Source: Candidatus Melainabacteria bacterium (GTDB lineage Bacteria > Cyanobacteriota > Vampirovibrionia > Obscuribacterales > Obscuribacteraceae). Taken from it: a stretch of 64,000 nucleotides of DNA. The translations under genes were made by a program, and so were the position numbers. Below, one piece after another: positions 62,142-64,000 of the stretch. A model generated the notes under the pieces. It did no database searches and had not been told where the DNA came from. It was given only the letters and a program-made list of their open reading frames with translations. Positions within the stretch are counted from its first letter, which is position 1, and every line of letters starts with the position of its first letter. The stretch is taken from assembly GCA_016699165.1 (NCBI GenBank), contig CP064963.1, positions 1,488,001 to 1,552,000 of the forward strand, read 5' to 3'.

Positions 62142-64000
62142 TTTTTGGCACCTTGAGTGGTGGCAAATCTATTGAAAGATTTGCTACCAATACCAGCCAG
62201 TCCTTCTATATAGATTGAGAGCTTACCATCGGTATCATAAATAGCCAGGTCGCAAACTATCTCGTTGTTTTCCATACCATTGCCACGCGGCGTGATATGA
62301 GCAAAGGCATCGTAGCTAGGACATGGTCGCAGAAGTGTCATGCGCTTGAAACCTGTAGGCAAACACAAAATGTCTGCGTAGTGTCTAGCCCAGACGCCGC
62401 CTAATTGCATGGCGCAATCAAACAAAATAGGGTCGACAATCCATGCATCTTTTTGCGGATTCAATAGTGCTTCGCTTGGACGTGCTCCGCGGATTTTTCC
62501 AGCTACGCCTTTGGGGCTGATGCAGTCAAGTTCTTTGATGCCCTGGAAAAGAGGACCATGGAATAAGTACTTAGAATAAATAAAGTCCGGCGTAGGAACA
62601 CTGCGCTCGGGATCCCTAATGCTTTCTGGATTATAAGTATAAGAGATGCCTTCGGGTAGTTGGATCTCGGCATATTCAGCCGTTCCGCGATGGTGCAATC
62701 GTTTAGTTTTTCCAGCCGCTTCAATGATAATAGAAGATGAAGTTGCATCTTTATCTCTAACCAGAACCTGGAATTTTTTCTCGTCGATATCAAATACGAC
62801 ACCAGACGGGATATCGAAATCACTAAGAGATCTGACCTTCTGATCAGGTCTTGCCAGTTGCGCACACTCGAACATCACATCGACTGCCACTGCCATTGGC
62901 AGAACAGGCAAACTATCCAGTTTGTGATCTTCTAAATAAATATGCTCGCTTCGCTCTATCGAGAAGGTCGCTGTTTTCAAACCAGGCTCGGTTTGCACTA
63001 TTACCGATGGTTTTAAGATGGGACCTGCGGCTTCACCGGCTTTATGAAAGCCGTCTTTATCTGTTTCATCTTTTAAGTAACCAACAAGCATTACTTCAAC
63101 ATCACCTTTAGGCGCATACATAAGATCACTCATGTAAGCCTGACGCCCCTCAACTGGGTCAATCATTGCCCAACCGTGACTGGCAAACAAGTCTTCCAAT
63201 TCGACTTGAGCCATGCCGGCTCTCCATGGTCCCCACATCAGTGAACTGACCTTGGCGCTTGTGTTTCGGTCGATGAGACGAGCAAGTTTGTTCAATCCCT
63301 CGTTGGCTGCAACATAATCAATTTGTCCAGGATTACCTGTTCTTCCTACCACTGATGAGAACAGGTGCAGGAAAGACAATGTCTGAAAACGTAGTTTCTT
63401 GATTAAAGTCAAAACTGGTTTTATTTTGGTATCAACCACTCTTTTGAATGACTCTTCCGATTTGTTTGCAATGAAAGAATCTTCAATCACGCCAGCACCA
63501 TGGATAACACCATCGATATTTCCATGGAAATCGTAGATAGAGCCAATTAATTCACTGAACTGGGCTTCGTCTCTCACATCTAAGCTGTGATAACGTACAG
63601 AAGCTGCGTATTTCTCAAGACTAGCTAAGTTGTCTCGAATCTCGCGGTCTTTAATGATTTGCTGATATTGATGCTCAATCTCAGCAATATTTACTGATTT
63701 AGCGCTTGCTTTGGCCGACTCAATAAGAGCCGCTTTGATTTCTTTTGCCGAGTACAATCCTAGTGTAAGGTCAGATTCAGCATTAGGCTTTTGAGCCCGT
63801 CCCACAAGGACGAGATGGCAACCATAACGCTTAGCAAGCTCGATAGCTATTTCGGCTGTGATACCCCGAGCACCACCAGTGACAAGCACCATAGAAGTGG
63901 CATTTAAATCTAAATCAGAAGTCTTTTCTTCTAACTCGGCTGGAGCGACTTCAAGTTTATAATGCTTGCCGCCTCTAAATCCAAACTCACCGTTTGCTTC
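62138..64000 (-). CDS. Type I lipid/polyketide synthase, KR-DH part (5' end outside window)
   Basis: The frame is open through the left-to-right edge at 64000, so this is the C-terminal part, at least 620 residues, of a longer protein probably with KS and ACP domains before it. The KR domain starts LVTGGARGIT, with catalytic Ser in LFSSVVGRTG and Tyr in DYVAANEGLNK. It carries the long insert typical of PfaA and enediyne/heterocyst-glycolipid KRs. The DH domain has LEDHKLDSLPVLP (catalytic His, H-x8-P) and DPILFDCAMQ (catalytic Asp). Both domains look active. The product may be a polyunsaturated or hydroxylated lipid, not determinable here. Confidence 0.87.
   Translation of the reverse strand, partial: EANGEFGFRGGKHYKLEVAPAELEEKTSDLDLNATSMVLVTGGARGITAEIAIELAKRYGCHLVLVGRAQKPNAESDLTLGLYSAKEIKAALIESAKASAKSVNIAEIEHQYQQIIKDREIRDNLASLEKYAASVRYHSLDVRDEAQFSELIGSIYDFHGNIDGVIHGAGVIEDSFIANKSEESFKRVVDTKIKPVLTLIKKLRFQTLSFLHLFSSVVGRTGNPGQIDYVAANEGLNKLARLIDRNTSAKVSSLMWGPWRAGMAQVELEDLFASHGWAMIDPVEGRQAYMSDLMYAPKGDVEVMLVGYLKDETDKDGFHKAGEAAGPILKPSVIVQTEPGLKTATFSIERSEHIYLEDHKLDSLPVLPMAVAVDVMFECAQLARPDQKVRSLSDFDIPSGVVFDIDEKKFQVLVRDKDATSSSIIIEAAGKTKRLHHRGTAEYAEIQLPEGISYTYNPESIRDPERSVPTPDFIYSKYLFHGPLFQGIKELDCISPKGVAGKIRGARPSEALLNPQKDAWIVDPILFDCAMQLGGVWARHYADILCLPTGFKRMTLLRPCPSYDAFAHITPRGNGMENNEIVCDLAIYDTDGKLSIYIEGLAGIGSKSFNRFATTQGAKK

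Overview
The window is dense bacterial chromosome: about 50 genes, one tRNA, and no stretch above about 300 bases without a gene or a described feature. The genes suggest a Gram-negative-type, non-photosynthetic relative of Cyanobacteria (Vampirovibrionia/Melainabacteria, possibly the Obscuribacterales). The basis is minCDE next to rodA, lipoproteins with a BamE-like protein, an Rcp1-style response regulator beside a REC-PAS histidine kinase, a zinc-ribbon Ser/Thr kinase, a PUFA/heterocyst-glycolipid-type lipid synthase and a giant repeat protein. No marker gene is present, so this placement is an inference.

Layout. 1-2923: the division-site and elongation block minC(partial)-minD-minE-rodA. 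2920-6955: a secreted SIMPL protein, an SGNH-like membrane protein and a Ser/Thr kinase. 7000-8343: a tRNA-Leu with its promoter, a possible leader peptide, a zinc alcohol dehydrogenase and a possible 31-residue membrane protein. 8411-15688: an FAD/NAD(P) protein, a Lys/Gly repeat secreted protein, two lipoproteins and two divergent glycosyltransferases. 15724-22474: a HAD phosphatase, a probable selenocysteine-containing secreted MsrA, a membrane thioredoxin, an ABC-2 exporter, two membrane proteins and a UDP-glycosyltransferase. 22550-25161: an M13 metallopeptidase with an overlapping P-loop protein. 25238-43716: a GH63-like glucosidase, a 4518-residue helical repeat protein, a GH13 amylase and a YceI protein, all on one strand. 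43700-59487: housekeeping and envelope genes, including YbaK, RecQ, a two-component pair, an L,D-transpeptidase, an OPT transporter, an ABC-F protein and a PHB-depolymerase-type esterase. 59505-64000: a lipid/polyketide synthase locus running off the right edge, with an AT-phosphopantetheinyl transferase fusion and a KR-DH protein.

Four things stand out. (1) msrA has an in-frame TGA exactly where the catalytic cysteine belongs. A strong hairpin follows it at the right distance for a bacterial SECIS element. TGA is an ordinary stop elsewhere in the window, so this looks like selenocysteine. (2) A 13.6-kb gene encodes a giant alpha-helical protein built from recurring KDP-x-AK-x-AL units, with seven higher-order repeats of about 252 residues, three of them nearly identical in DNA. 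It sits between two glycoside hydrolases and the downstream one overlaps it. (3) Many genes that head a transcript have a -10-like hexamer 6 to 9 bases before the start codon, so their mRNAs are probably leaderless. (4) Convergent genes almost always overlap or abut, leaving no room for ordinary terminators. All functional calls come from motif reading; no database search was possible.
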